Origin: Gracilaria domingensis
Taxonomy: Eukaryota; Rhodophyta; Florideophyceae; Gracilariales; Gracilariaceae
DNA: 64,000 bases
NCBI GenBank assembly: GCA_022539475.1
Contig: VCMS01000134.1
Location: 62,001-126,000, forward strand
Reading direction: 5' to 3'
Shown: piece by piece, positions 34,791-45,006 of the stretch
How the letters are laid out: each line of letters starts with the position of its first letter
Numbering within the stretch: position 1 is the stretch's first letter
Notes under the pieces: model-generated
What the model was told of the DNA's origin: nothing
The model's database searches: none
Seen by the model: only the letters and a program-made list of their open reading frames with translations
Translations under genes and position numbers: made by a program

Positions 34791-36604
34791 GATGCAACCC
34801 AGCGTATCAATAAACGGAACGCTAATCACGTCCTTAGCATTGCCGACCGCATCAAAATCATTACGTGGATGATAAAATGCGTCGATCAGAACGGCAACAA
34901 ACGCATTTCATCCAAGGATATCCCCAACTTTCCAGCTTTATTCCGCAGTAGTCCCGAAGCAAACCTTCAGAAAGCCAGTCGACTCTGGAGATCACGTTTG
35001 GATTACTTAAACGATGACGGAACCGTCCGTTCAAGAGGGTCTGGGATATGCTTCACACGATCCACATATAATGGCGTAAAGAGATTGAACCTAAAAGCGA
35101 AGGTTGGTCGTACCCAAAGGATGAGACCTTGGGTGAGAGCACTTCAAATGGATATGGTGACCGAGTTTGACAAACTTTGCAAGCTCGGAGTCAAATGTAA
35201 CTGGAAAACTATCCAATCATTGGCGTGCCATCTCATTCAATCTTCGTCCAACACCTTGTACCACAGCCATATGTTGGACTCGAGTGGAAAAAAGATTGTT
35301 TAGTCCATTAATCGCAGATGGATACAGGGTTTTGCAGATCGCTTTCGCATTGTCAGCCGAGCGCATACCGGAAAATATATGATCTCTCAGGAGAAAGAAA
35401 CGTTTATAAACAAGACCATTGCATACCACCTCGATACGGTTGCTCGAGCATTTCGAGATGGATAGTTGAGAGAAGAAGACGTCGAAAACGCGGATGAGAC
35501 CCATTTTAAAATAATATGGACAATGCACGTACACTTGTGTTTGCTGGCGAGATTGATGTGAGGTATGCAGATTTTGTGTCAGGAGGCGAAGGAATGACTA
35601 TGGTGGTTCGCATAAGTGGTGGCCCGAACGCCCGAATTAAACCAGTTTTCATGGTGTTACAAAACCAAAAGAGGTCGTACCCGATTCGCAGCGTCCCTGA
35701 TGATGTCGCGAACGTTGCGCACCACAGCGGTCCCAAGGGATGAATGGATACTGTGGTGATGCTGCAGCGGCTCGGAGAAAAGAAAGTCATTAAGGCCTTG
35801 CCGGTTGGCCGAAATCGCGTATGTCGACAAGTGCAGTGGTAACAACTTGACGGTCTCCTTGGCTGTTGCAGCAGATATTATTTGCACCGACATCAGATGT
35901 TTTCCGGCGAACGCTACTGACACGGTGCAGCCAGCAGAATCGTTCACAATATAGAAGATTAAGAGCGCATGGAACGCAAGATGGGAGAGATGTAGGATGG
36001 AGAAAATAAGTCAGAATGCATGGTCGAGATCTGGCAAAGTTATTAATCCAGGAAAGAGTTATTTTTTACGTTTAGCAGCTTTGGCTGTGCAGGACGTAAA
36101 ACGCCAGCGCGATATAGATGGGTCAACGTACGCTACGACGGCAATGATTCCCAAAGGAATCGCGTTAAACTTAAATGAGCTATGGAAAGAGCGCCAGTTG
36201 TTCTCAGAACTATGAGAGCTTGTGGTGAAGCATCGAAGCCATTTTGAGGGTGAAGCTGTCTTACAGTAGATGACAGATCGCCCGTGTTCTAAACCCACAT
36301 TATTTGAGTCGCACGTAAATAACGTGGCTTAAACTATTTTGTTTTGTACTATATTTAGTGTGGTACCTTAAGTACTGTGAGGCATATCAATATTGGTCTT
36401 CTCTGCTTAAAAAGGCCTTGATCATATAGTGTGGCCCATATTAATTGCGATCACTCGGTGTAGTATACAGGTGTCATACGAACACTATATTACAGGGAAA
36501 CCACGTTATATATGATTTTCAGAAGCATCGGACTTTGCATGACGAGCGCGACGCAGCCATTGCTGGCACGAAGGCCAGAATTAACCCTTTTGGGACTAAA
36601 AGTT

Positions 36605-36630
36605 CTTATGTCTAGCTCACTAGACATAAG
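36605..36630. repeat. 26-bp palindrome near left piggyBac end (also 42758-42783, 42847-42872)
   Basis: 11-bp arms with a CTCA loop. Three copies in one element, one of them with a single base change, suggest a transposase- or host-factor-binding site. Confidence 0.75.
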
Positions 36631-36886
36631 AAATAGCCAATGAGATTGAACGAAATGATCGAAGCTTGTGGCTGAAAACTCTTCCGTTGTTGATTGAAAA
36701 ATACGGTACGGCGCGACTGCTTTGCCGATCTCAGAACGTGCACTATACAGAAAGACGTCCTTGAAAGAATGCAGTTCAAAATCACGGTGCAACTTTTCCC
36801 TTCAACACCGCGTTGACCTTTCGTTAGCTCAAGTGTACTCACCAACTCCTTTTTCATCCCTTCTCCACAGTCCTTCTTGTAGCAAT

Positions 36887-37432
36887 ATGGACAACAAAAA
36901 TCTTTGCCGCACTCCAAACAATAGAGCACACAAAACGGTGGATCCACTGCTCACTTTCACGGAGTCAAAACTTGCTACCGCTTCGTCAACCGCTCACTGC
37001 GTGGAACACATCACCGCATTTACACAGCACCCCAATGCAGCACATGAGGACTCTCAGAACGAACGTAAAGGTTTCTTATTTCATGCCAACATTGAAGCAG
37101 AAGAGAACAAACCTATGTACATACCGAAAATAACCAGTGCAAACGAAGACGTCGCGTGCCCTAAATGTGGGGGCACGCCATGCTACTGGTTTCAGTACGG
37201 CACCTTTGTTGTCGATACAACCGTTGCTGAGTATCCACTGCATTGTGACGATATCAGCCACAACAACTTGGCCCGTAAAACGGCGTACAAGTGTTACGTT
37301 TACAAACGATACGGATACTTGGGAGCTGGACATCGCCTTCAGCTTCCGCAGTGCGTTCTGGAAGCCATCCGTAGTTTATGGCCTGACGAGAGAGGCGCGT
37401 ACATGGGCTTCAAAGAAGATTTGAAACTGTGA
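36887..37432 (+). CDS. P2RX7-C-terminus-like zinc-binding protein in piggyBac cargo
   Basis: 181 residues from the ATG at 36887 (frame open from 36722). The second half reads CPKCGGTPCYWFQYG, then RKTAYKCYVYKRYGYLGAGH, then LPQCVLEAIRSLWPD and GAYMGFK. The spacing of R.AY...Y.R.G.LG.G.R...P.CV...IR...P...G.Y.GF resembles the P2X7 intracellular (ballast) domain and the many orphan eukaryotic proteins that share it. The N-terminal 90 residues are low-complexity. It appears intact. Function unknown; being inside a transposon, it may be an accessory gene rather than a host gene. Confidence 0.55.
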   Translation: MDNKNLCRTPNNRAHKTVDPLLTFTESKLATASSTAHCVEHITAFTQHPNAAHEDSQNERKGFLFHANIEAEENKPMYIPKITSANEDVACPKCGGTPCYWFQYGTFVVDTTVAEYPLHCDDISHNNLARKTAYKCYVYKRYGYLGAGHRLQLPQCVLEAIRSLWPDERGAYMGFKEDLKL

Positions 37433-37579
37433 GCCTTTGGAACCCATTAGATATGATTAGAGTAGGAAATTCGCGACCCGGTAAGTGCATGATACAATCA
37501 GCATCCAGCACGAGTATCTCATTGTGGCATCTCTCACTCACTGTTTCACTGGCTCACGATTTTACACGACACTATGTAG

Positions 37580-37852
37580 ATGGGAGATAGGCTCCGATTC
37601 TCTTCGCGCGGCGCATTAAATCTGCTATATCTACCCGATGACGCCGTACTGCGCGTGCTGCGAAGGCCCATTGGCGTTGACGAGGTGCATATCTGGAGCA
37701 ACCTACAAGATGCCTGGAACGTGTCCACGACATGCAAATGGTTGTGCGCGCTAGCAACCAACATGCTTTCCCAACTGCCAGCGTCGGGTATGATAATGGT
37801 CGAAAACCTGGCGAAAGACGTGATGCAAGCCATCAACATGCCCAATTATTGA
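37580..37852 (+). CDS. F-box-like small ORF in piggyBac cargo
   Basis: 90 residues from an ATG. LLYLPDDAVLRVL followed about 20 residues later by AWNVSTTCKWLCALA has the look of an F-box (Leu-Pro-Asp start, later Cys-Lys-x-Leu). F-box proteins link SKP1 ubiquitin ligases to targets. It ends just before the Tudor-SN fragment, so it may be the 5' piece of a chimeric transcript or a captured fragment. Weak call. Confidence 0.35.
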   Translation: MGDRLRFSSRGALNLLYLPDDAVLRVLRRPIGVDEVHIWSNLQDAWNVSTTCKWLCALATNMLSQLPASGMIMVENLAKDVMQAINMPNY

Positions 37853-37870
37853 AGGACTAAGTAGAACACA

Positions 37871-38680
37871 GCGTTTTCGATCTGACCGCTGAGCAACAGA
37901 ACCAGTCCAAGGCGAAGAGTTTTGTTGGGGTCGTGTGTGAGATTGGGTTTGGGGGACGTATTTTTGTACAGAATCGAGATACTTGTAAGTTCGCTTTGGC
38001 ATCGATTGAATCAGGTCTGCGTTTTATGTCACTTGACAGTCAGGCCGCCACTCCAATCGCAGAACTGCGAGCCGGAGAAGTGGTGGCGGCGAGGCTCAGC
38101 GCAGATAAAGAATGGTACAGGGCGTGTATCAGCTATGTGCACAAGTCTGGCGAGATTGACTTTCGTTTCTTAGACTACGGAAACGAAGATCGAGTGTCTA
38201 TGAAAGACATATGGCATTTTGGCACCGTAGGTGGCGTTGCAACTGCGGCTGCGATTGCGATCGAAGTTGAACTCGCTAATGTGGTCGTACCTGGGGAAGA
38301 AGAGCCATGTGGTATCCCTGCTGGAGAATATCTGCAGGAGATGATATATGGAAAAGAAGTGAACGTCTCCGCCTCATCGACGAAAGGGCCGTCAAGAGTT
38401 ATTGGTGGCATCTTAGTGTCCACTGCTGGTGGTTTGGACTCACATGTGCGCTCTTCGAGTGCGAGGGAAGAGATATTGAAGGCCTGAGTAGCACGGTTTA
38501 TTAGAAAGCGCGATCGGGCCTCAAGAGCGGCTTTCAAAAAGTTTCGTCAGTTTGAAGAAGTGGGCATTGCCTCTCGTGCGTATTTGTGGAACTATGGAGA
38601 GGCATTGGAATTGGACTTTGATGAAGATTGTTGCACATGTTCACCAAGAGTACAAGTAACAAAAGGTCTAAGATGATTTG
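37871..38680 (+). pseudogene. Tudor-SN (SND1/TSN) C-terminal fragment, one in-frame TGA
   Basis: The reading starts without an ATG at VEHSVFDLTAEQ and continues FVGVVCEIGFGGRIFVQN (the turn before the Tudor domain). Then come GEVVAARLSADKEWYRA and IDFRFLDYGNEDRVS, a textbook Tudor domain with its aromatic cage, and EYLQEMIYGKEVNV of the split fifth SNase-like domain. A TGA at 38485-38487 interrupts. The same frame continues SRAAFKKFRQ and SRAYLWNYGEALELDFDED, which matches the very end of Tudor-SN. TSN is an RNA-binding nuclease-like protein of silencing and splicing complexes. The lack of the first four SN domains and of a start shows a captured 3' gene fragment. Confidence 0.65.
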
Positions 38681-38752
38681 TGACGAGAGAAAGACATTGC
38701 CTTGAACTGCAACAGCTGGTGTTGATTGCATTAGATTTACGACGGCTAGCTG

Positions 38753-39040
38753 CTAAGACTGCGTCGACTGCATGTATTTCTCAACGGGCGTGGCCCTGCA
38801 CTTTAGTCTCAGGCGGAAACCGTCATTGCGATTGAGGTAGTACTTCTCGAGACGCTTATCTCTAATGAATCCTAGATTCTGATAAAGAGGCAATGCGGCT
38901 TTGTTGCTTACTTCCGCTTGCAGAGTAACCTCGTGGCAACCGTTTGTTATCATCGTGTCAATGGCCGTTGAGACTAACTTAGAGCCCACTCCAAGCCATT
39001 GTGTCCCCGCGTACACGCACCATGGAGAGTCTCTTCCAGA
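38753..39040 (-). pseudogene. NAA30/MAK3-like N-acetyltransferase C-terminal fragment
   Basis: On the minus strand: GVGSKLVSTAIDTMITNGC, VTLQAEVSNKAALPLYQNLG, FIRDKRLEKYYLNRNDGFRL. This is the GNAT acetyl-CoA loop and C-terminal half of the NatC catalytic subunit. The first half of the GNAT domain is missing: upstream of GVGSKLV the reading no longer matches the family. NatC acetylates N-termini beginning Met-hydrophobic. With the Tudor-SN piece on the opposite strand, it is best seen as a second captured gene fragment inside the piggyBac element. Confidence 0.6.
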
Positions 39041-39216
39041 CGCGATGCGCACCGAAGAAGATACAGCTTCTACGCGTTGACAAAGACGACGGTCGCGGAG
39101 ATCTTCTTCACGCCATATGGCGCCCACGCACGCGTAAATGCACGAGTGCGGACGTGAACATGCATTGGTCTGACAAAAAGAGCCTGATTCTGACTAGTTG
39201 TGGTGAGGAGTAGAAC

Positions 39217-39564
39217 TTGCTGTTTACGCAGGAGCAGCGGGAGCAGATGCGAGTACGGCGAAAAATTTGCTCTGGGATGTTCGAGGTGCTGCGAACAGTG
39301 TGCATGCGCGCACCGTTGATGCAGGGGTTACAAGCAGAAGATGGCAGAATGGGCGCGAGCACAACGGTGGTGTCGCACTGGATACGCGATTATCTCCCAC
39401 GCAAAGCTGACAATCGTGAATATCATCAAGACTTTGACGGCGGCGTGGTGGCGGAGTTGAACTACAAGTGTTCGGATGACGAAGCGTTGGGCGGCGAGAG
39501 TTCGGATGAAGCTTCCATGGACGAGTGTGACAGATGGGAATGTGGATCTTGGACAGAGACATAG
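39217..39564 (+). other. Unassigned open frame in piggyBac cargo
   Basis: 115 codons starting at TTG, with an acidic Ser/Glu/Asp-rich end (SDDEALGGESSDEASMDE). I recognise no domain. It could be another captured piece or chance. Confidence 0.25.
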
Positions 39565-40094
39565 TCGGCGAACGACATGCTGCACCGTGAATCTACGCAG
39601 CGCGTTGTGCCTCAATCTGCGCCCATAACACTCTCGATTTCTCCACTCCTTTTCACACCACCTCCTTACGGCCATCTCTATCGAGTTTCCAGGTTCTTCA
39701 TTCTCGCCTTAGCTCTCTGACTCACTTGAGTCACCTCCGTATCCCCATGGAGAGCGTGGTAGTAGTCCCAAAAGCTGGGTTAGCTCTTGTTCTTGCTCTG
39801 TGACGATGCGCAGCACACTATCAAGGTTATTGCGATAAGTGTTTCCTCGCTAAGCACTTTGACGGGAGGGAGCTCCTCTGTCATCCATGCCACCAAGTCT
39901 TCGCCAGCAGTCATCGCGAACGTATCCTGCCGGGATTGCACCTGTTCCGGATTCTTTAGGTTTGATTGTCAAACCGCAAAGAGTTCACCGTTCTACTACT
40001 GCCTTCCTCTTGCGCAGTAAAATGAACAGAAGCCCTCTCCGTGCTGCTCTAAGCGTACGGGCTTTAACCTCACATCGATAAGCAGAGCGAGAGC

Positions 40095-42122
40095 TCAGCT
40101 CTTGTGCACAGCTTTAGCGGTAGCAAGCGATGAAGTCACTGTGTTCTTTCTTTTCCTCTTTGCTTTTGTGCACAACAGTAGTTGTGCATCTCTTATTGCT
40201 TTATACAGATCAGGACGAATTTCGGGCAGGTCTTCCTTACTGTGGTAGAAACCAAAACAATTGACGTGAAAGCCTTGTTTGCACTCGCTGCAAGAATACA
40301 TGGAGCAGTTTCCACGACCAGTTTTTGCAGTGAGGTTGCAGAGCGCGCAATGAACGCTTTTGCGTTCTTCGGTTTCGAGTAAGATATGCTTGCGAGAATC
40401 GTGTGATGTGGATCGAGAGTCATCAGGTACGGATTCCGCCAAGAGAGCGGAAGGCAGTACAGAACCTCGACGTTGTCTGTAATCCACATGCTCGGCCACC
40501 AGTTGTTGAATTATCCTATGTTTCATGGTGATGACATCAATAATAGGTTCTCCTTTCTTGGAGATCGCATTCAACAACGCATGTGCGTTGATGACACTTG
40601 CATCTAATACAAAGGTAAGCAGACTCATCGTCACTCGTTTTTCTTTCCTCAAAGTGGCCGATGTTGAGCGCAATTGATCGAAGCGGTCCACGCCGTTCAT
40701 GAATAAGTTATACGCTACGATTATTGCAGGTACGCGTAGTATACTTCTGCTCATAGACTCATCTCCTGTTCATCTTGGTAATGCCGCAAGTCCATGAACG
40801 CATCGAACAGCATGATCATCCGGGTTCTGAATTCGATATCTCGGCGTTTCTGCCAAATCATTGGAATAGAAAGTTACCACCGTGCGGTCTTTGAAGACCA
40901 CAAATCCAGGTTTTCGGGCCGCCGAAACTGCATCTTCAGAGGGATTTTGTTTTTCGTATACCTGAACCAAACACCAGTCCCCTCGATTTGCGTGCTTCAT
41001 ACGATCGATGGCTTCTTTCAAGGAGAGCCTATTCAATCCATCCACATTGTTAAAACGTACGGTGCCGAGTAATTTATACTCTCCGTCACTCAAGCGGGCC
41101 AGCTGCGCAGCAAGGACATGACGAGTATAAAAGTTATCTGTCACGATGAGTCGTCCATTTTCTGGAGTGGGGTGCAGTTTTGTCTGGTGCGCTACCTGAG
41201 CGCACCACAACGCTGAAGATGATGATTTTGCAACAAGCCGGCCATATACTTTGCGATCAACTGCTCCTCGGAGTCCACGAAATACATTTGTGTATCGTTC
41301 AACCGGACTTTGTCCAGTTTTGTTCCCTGATCCGTTGTCCTGTAGCGTATGTAAATACGCATGCGCCCATCCTACAATCGCGTAAAACCTTATCCCGAAC
41401 TTGACAGGCTTCGATTTCATGTAGGAGCGAGCGCGAGTTCGTCCCTTGCATCTCACTGTATTTTCGTCAAGAGTACTCACTCCCACAGGTACCGCTAGAG
41501 TTGCACTATTACGCACAAAATGCTCTAACAGCTGGCGACTGTGCCAAAGTGGGTCTTCTAATGCCACATCTTTTTCATAATGAGGATATATTCGAAGAGC
41601 AGATCTTATGCTCAAGAATGCATCGCGTCCCAATACAGTTTTGAAGAACGGTATGCCCAGTAGATCATTAGTCGACCAGTAGTCCTTCAATCTGTTTACT
41701 TTGTGTACCGACGTAGCCAGTTCAAGCCCTAAGTAGGCAAGCATTTCGTCCATTCGCAACTGTCTTCTTCGCTTTCCTCGTTTGATCAGCTCCGCGCTCG
41801 TCCAAATGCGTATACAATTAAGAAAAGACGTGTTCATAAACAATAGAAACAATCCTAATTCTTTCCTGTGTGCGTAGGACCTTCTGATGAGACCTTCTTT
41901 CGATAGATGTAGACCACTTTTATCGCGCCATTTAGAGCAGTGTGGGTTGCTTTCATACAAGTCACGCACTTCTGCCGCACCTAATGCAGTAATTTGAAAT
42001 TCTTCGTCGTCATTATCGTCGTTGAGCACATTATGTGATTGTTCAATTGCATTCATATTGCTATCTGCATGCGCACTTGCATGAGACGACTGAAAGTGGG
42101 CAATTGTTACGCTCTCTGCCAT
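40095..42122 (-). CDS. piggyBac transposase, one in-frame TGA at 40770-40772
   Basis: Frame 42122-40770 (ATG) and frame 40754-40095 lie in the same phase, separated only by a TGA and five sense codons. Landmarks: SKWRDKSGL; LRMDEMLAYLGLEL; STLDENTVRCKGR (first Asp); LIVTDNFYTRHVLAAQL (second Asp); and, after the stop, YNLFMNGVDRFDQLRS, which carries the third catalytic Asp. The end is a Cys/His cross-brace zinc finger (CALCNLTAKTGRGNC ... CSECKQGFHVNC). A truncated product would lack the third Asp and the finger, so activity needs read-through or is lost. CGA to TGA by cytosine deamination is the simplest origin. Confidence 0.88.
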
Positions 42123-42953
42123 ACCACATTAAACTATGTTCATGAACAGCTACGGGTGTTGAACGCAGCGACTGCGGCGCTTGCAATGAATAGGATAGTG
42201 CGGCTGGTAAGCGCAACGGCAGAAAATACGGTGGACGGATACAAGGTGGTGAAGCGGACAGCGGCCGGCACCGATGTAGCCGTGGAGGTGGCGCTGCCTC
42301 TGGTTTGCAGGGGGAGCAAGGCAAAGCAATGACCGTGGCAGTTGAGGTGACGATGGGGCTGCACCAGGCTGTAGAACTGAACGCACGAGTAGAGTGGCTC
42401 CTGAAGCGCGTATTGACTTTTTGCAGATTGTTGTTCCCACTTTAGGGTTGAGCGGCAAATTTGACAAAAACCGGGAAACGGTTGACTGTTGAAACGAGGC
42501 ATGGTGGCCGTTGGACAGATAGAGAGTGACCTCGAGATTTGGCGGTATTATGGGCAGTTGCGCAACGGCACTTACGCTGTTATGCGCTCTGGGTCACATG
42601 CAGCCACAGGCAAACGTGCATGTTGAGAGAGATGGTGCAGATTATGTGGCATATCTCTGCCATGCAATTTTATTGGGTCACAGAATGCGACATAATTACT
42701 ACGATGATTGATTTGAGCTCAAACCGATTGACTTTGCAGCCATTGGCAAGGATTTCGCTTATGTCTAGCTCACTAGACATAAGCAAAGCAAACAAGTGGC
42801 ACGCTGAGTACGAACGGTTTTTTCGGTTGTCCAATCATGTTTGCAGCTTACGTCTAGTGAGCTAGACATAAGCGAACCGTCTCAAAAGGGTTGGCTTGTC
42901 CATGTCCCTACTAACTAGAGGGGGAGCGAAAAATGTTTCTGTTTTCTACAGCT

Positions 42954-43503
42954 CAGGTCCGTATTTGTGCCCAGATTTTCGAGCAAGTCCAAAAGTCAAA
43001 GTCACTCAAAAAAATTCGTAGTCAGTTACATTTAGTCAGATTTCTTTAGTTCTTTTTCTAAGCGCGTTTTCCTAGAAATTAAATTGCGCTGCTCTTGGTT
43101 GGAGATATATATGTATATATGTCAATTTGCTTAGGATCTAAGAAGGTATATTCGATCTAAAGAATGTTATTATCAAACTTCAAGTTTTAGAAAAGGTTTT
43201 GAAATTGAGCAAAACATTGAAAAAAACAGCAAAATTAATCAAACAAAAAGATACTCTAACAAATTGAAAACTATGTTTACTATTTACAGTCAGAAATAAA
43301 CTTAAGACTTAAATTGAAATCCATTTGGGCTATTATATTTCACACGTGTAGGAAAATTAGTGGTTATGAATGTGAAACGTATGTTAGTGGCCACGTGTAC
43401 TGTAAATGACTAAATGTGACTAGAATTTTATTGCATTTGCTAGTCAGTCAGTCACTAGTCACTTATTTTTCTATCAAGTCAGTCAGTCACAAATACGGGC
43501 CTG
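42954..43503. mobile_element. hAT-type MITE, 550 bp
   Basis: The ends are CAGGTCCGTATTTGTG (42954) and, inverted, CAGGCCCGTATTTGTG (to 43503). They are flanked by CTACAGCT (42946-42953) and CTCCAGCT (43504-43511), 8 bp with one difference. AT-rich and non-coding, with repeated GTCAGT/AGTCAC motifs inside both ends. It lies only 63 bp from the right end of the piggyBac element. Confidence 0.75.
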
Positions 43504-43511
43504 CTCCAGCT

Positions 43512-44310
43512 AGCCGAGCCCGAAACATCATAGATCTCGAGTGATAGTGTCGCTCGAGATCCTTGAAGTTTTAGAGAGGTGGGTAACGAGATCGAATCTT
43601 GATAACCGCTGTACAAGATGGACAAGATGCACTGCGCACAGCATCTCCTCCCATCTTCATCGGCAACGCCCACCGCGAGGCAGATTAGCGCACATCAATC
43701 CATTTCATGGCTTCCCGAAACTCCAGAATCTCAGTCCATGCGCCTCCTTAGAAATATGTGTTCCATGTTCACATGAAACTGTTGGGATATCTATACTCGT
43801 CGAACGATAATAACCAAGACCATATTATGGTCTTGATGCCAGGCATGTTACTGAAGTGGTTTTGAACGAGTGTCAGCGTGCCTCCGCGTTCCCATAGTGT
43901 CAGGATTGAGACCATCTGTACTATTACAAGTAATCACTTGCTTTGCATTCAGAGCTGAAACAAGGACAACCAAGGCAGCCAATAAGGTCATCTTCGAAAG
44001 AATTATTGTCAAATGCACTCATTGTTGACAGCGGATCTCCACATCCCAAGTTGTGTACCCCCTTGTCGCAACTCGTTGAGAGGCCAGGGTTTGTCCTTCC
44101 CCAGTAACGATGATGCACGGCATATTCAAAGAGCGACAGGCATCGACGGGAATACGGAGAAAATAAAGATGGCGTGTGTGTATAAAAAGAGGAGGAAGCC
44201 AAGTATCTGTTGTTCAACTTACCTTTTTCTCTCAATACATCCTTCTTCTTCGTCTCACTCGAGAACACCTCAACAAAATTGTCTGTGAATTCCTTCGCGC
44301 TCAAAAAACA
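43512..44310. other. Upstream region of the SIMPL gene
   Basis: Two short perfect inverted repeats occur, ATCTCGAG...CTCGAGAT (43532-43560) and CAAGACCATA...ATGGTCTTG (about 43814-43832). No gene is supported. Confidence 0.5.
44181..44190 (+). promoter_or_regulatory. TATA-box candidate for the SIMPL gene
   Basis: TATAAAAAGA lies 130 bp upstream of the chosen ATG at 44311, at a plausible distance for a core promoter with a 100-nt leader. Confidence 0.4.
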
Positions 44311-45006
44311 ATGAATTGGCTCCTTTTCGCGTCTGTCCTGTTATTGTTCGCCTTCTGCCAATCAAACGCTCAAGCAGTACCCCGTACGATCACTGTATCT
44401 GGCGAAGGAAGCGTATCCACATCCCCAGACTTGGCCACTGTCAACACGGGCGTGCAAACCACTGCGGTCACACCGCAGGCTGCGCTAGCAGCCAACAACC
44501 AGCAGTTTGAACAAGTTTTGGCTGTCTTAGCTGAGCAAGGAATCGAAAGCGCAGACATTCAGACCACATCGTTCAATGTGTTCCCACAGACGCGATTTGG
44601 ACCAAACGGCCAAGCTCAAGGCATTTCGGGATTTCAAGTGACGAATCAGGTGCAGATTACAGTGCGAGATTTGGACAACTTGGGAACGATTCTTGATGCT
44701 CTTGTTACAGCTGGTAGCAATAGCATCTCTGGGGTGAGGTTTGGAATCGCTGATGACACAGAACCACGCAATCGTGCTCGTGCTCTTGCCGTTGCGGATG
44801 CTACCAGTCAAGCTCAAGTGCTCGCAGAAGCGGCTGGGGTGAGCGTCGGAAATATAATTGCAATCAGTGAACGGACAATTTCGCAACCGCAGTTCTTTGC
44901 GAGTTCGTTAGCGGCATTCGGATCTTCGGGTTCCGTACCGATTGCAAGCGGAGAACTCCAAATTCAGGAAAGAGTTTTCCTTCAGTTTGCATTAGTCGAC
45001 GCCTAA
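44311..45006 (+). CDS. Secreted SIMPL-domain (DUF541) protein
   Basis: 231 residues from the ATG at 44311. A clear signal peptide (MNWLLFASVLLLFAFCQSNA) is followed by TITVSGEGSVSTSPDLATVN, the family opening. Then come GIESADIQTTSFNVFPQT, GFQVTNQVQITVRDLD, GVRFGIADDTEP, RARALAVADATSQAQVLAEAAGV and a closing strand (IQERVFLQFAL). SIMPL-domain proteins are common in bacterial envelopes (BP26, YggE) and in animals as IRAK1BP1. The closest feel here is bacterial, so bacterial ancestry is possible. Intronless and intact. Role unknown. Confidence 0.85.
   Translation: MNWLLFASVLLLFAFCQSNAQAVPRTITVSGEGSVSTSPDLATVNTGVQTTAVTPQAALAANNQQFEQVLAVLAEQGIESADIQTTSFNVFPQTRFGPNGQAQGISGFQVTNQVQITVRDLDNLGTILDALVTAGSNSISGVRFGIADDTEPRNRARALAVADATSQAQVLAEAAGVSVGNIIAISERTISQPQFFASSLAAFGSSGSVPIASGELQIQERVFLQFALVDA

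Larger units (their letters stand above)
29875..36270 (+). pseudogene. pogo-type DDE transposase, decayed and split
   Basis: The piece after the copia insertion reads RINKRNANHVLSIADRIKII, a DNA-binding helix region, then PWVRALQMDMVTEFDKLC. In other frames come MISQEKETFINKTIAYHL, ENADETHF (first catalytic Asp), FVSGGEGMTMVVRISGG and SYPIRSVPDDVANV. These blocks in this order are the DDE_1/pogo transposase. At least five stops or shifts break it (for example TAG after ARAFRDG near 35463 and TGA after HHSGPKG near 35741). The part where the second and third catalytic Asp should lie is hardly readable. Confidence 0.75.
29676..36460 (+). mobile_element. pogo/Tigger-type (Tc1-mariner superfamily) transposon, split by a copia element
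   Basis: The terminal repeats CACCCAGTGACCGCAATTAG (29676) and, inverted, CACCGAGTGATCGCAATTAA (ending 36460) match at 17 of 20 positions. Each abuts a TA (29674-29675, 36461-36462), the hallmark target site of this superfamily. TAGTGTGG-type motifs recur inside both ends. The transposase reading frame begins around 29875, is interrupted by the copia insertion, and resumes at 34791-36270. Without the copia element it would be about 2.07 kb. The transposase holds several stops and frame breaks, so it is inactive. Confidence 0.8.
36585..42890. mobile_element. piggyBac element, 6.3 kb, with gene-fragment cargo
   Basis: The ends match as CCCTTTTGRGAC: at 36585 directly after TTAA (36581-36584), and inverted ending at 42890, followed by TTGG where TTAA would be expected. 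A 26-bp palindrome, CTTATGTCTAG-CTCA-CTAGACATAAG, lies just inside the left end (36605-36630) and twice inside the right end (42758-42783, 42847-42872). The transposase sits on the minus strand (42122-40095). The left 3 kb carries plus- and minus-strand frames unrelated to transposition. Ordinary piggyBac elements are about 2.5-3 kb, so about half of this one is cargo. Confidence 0.8.
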
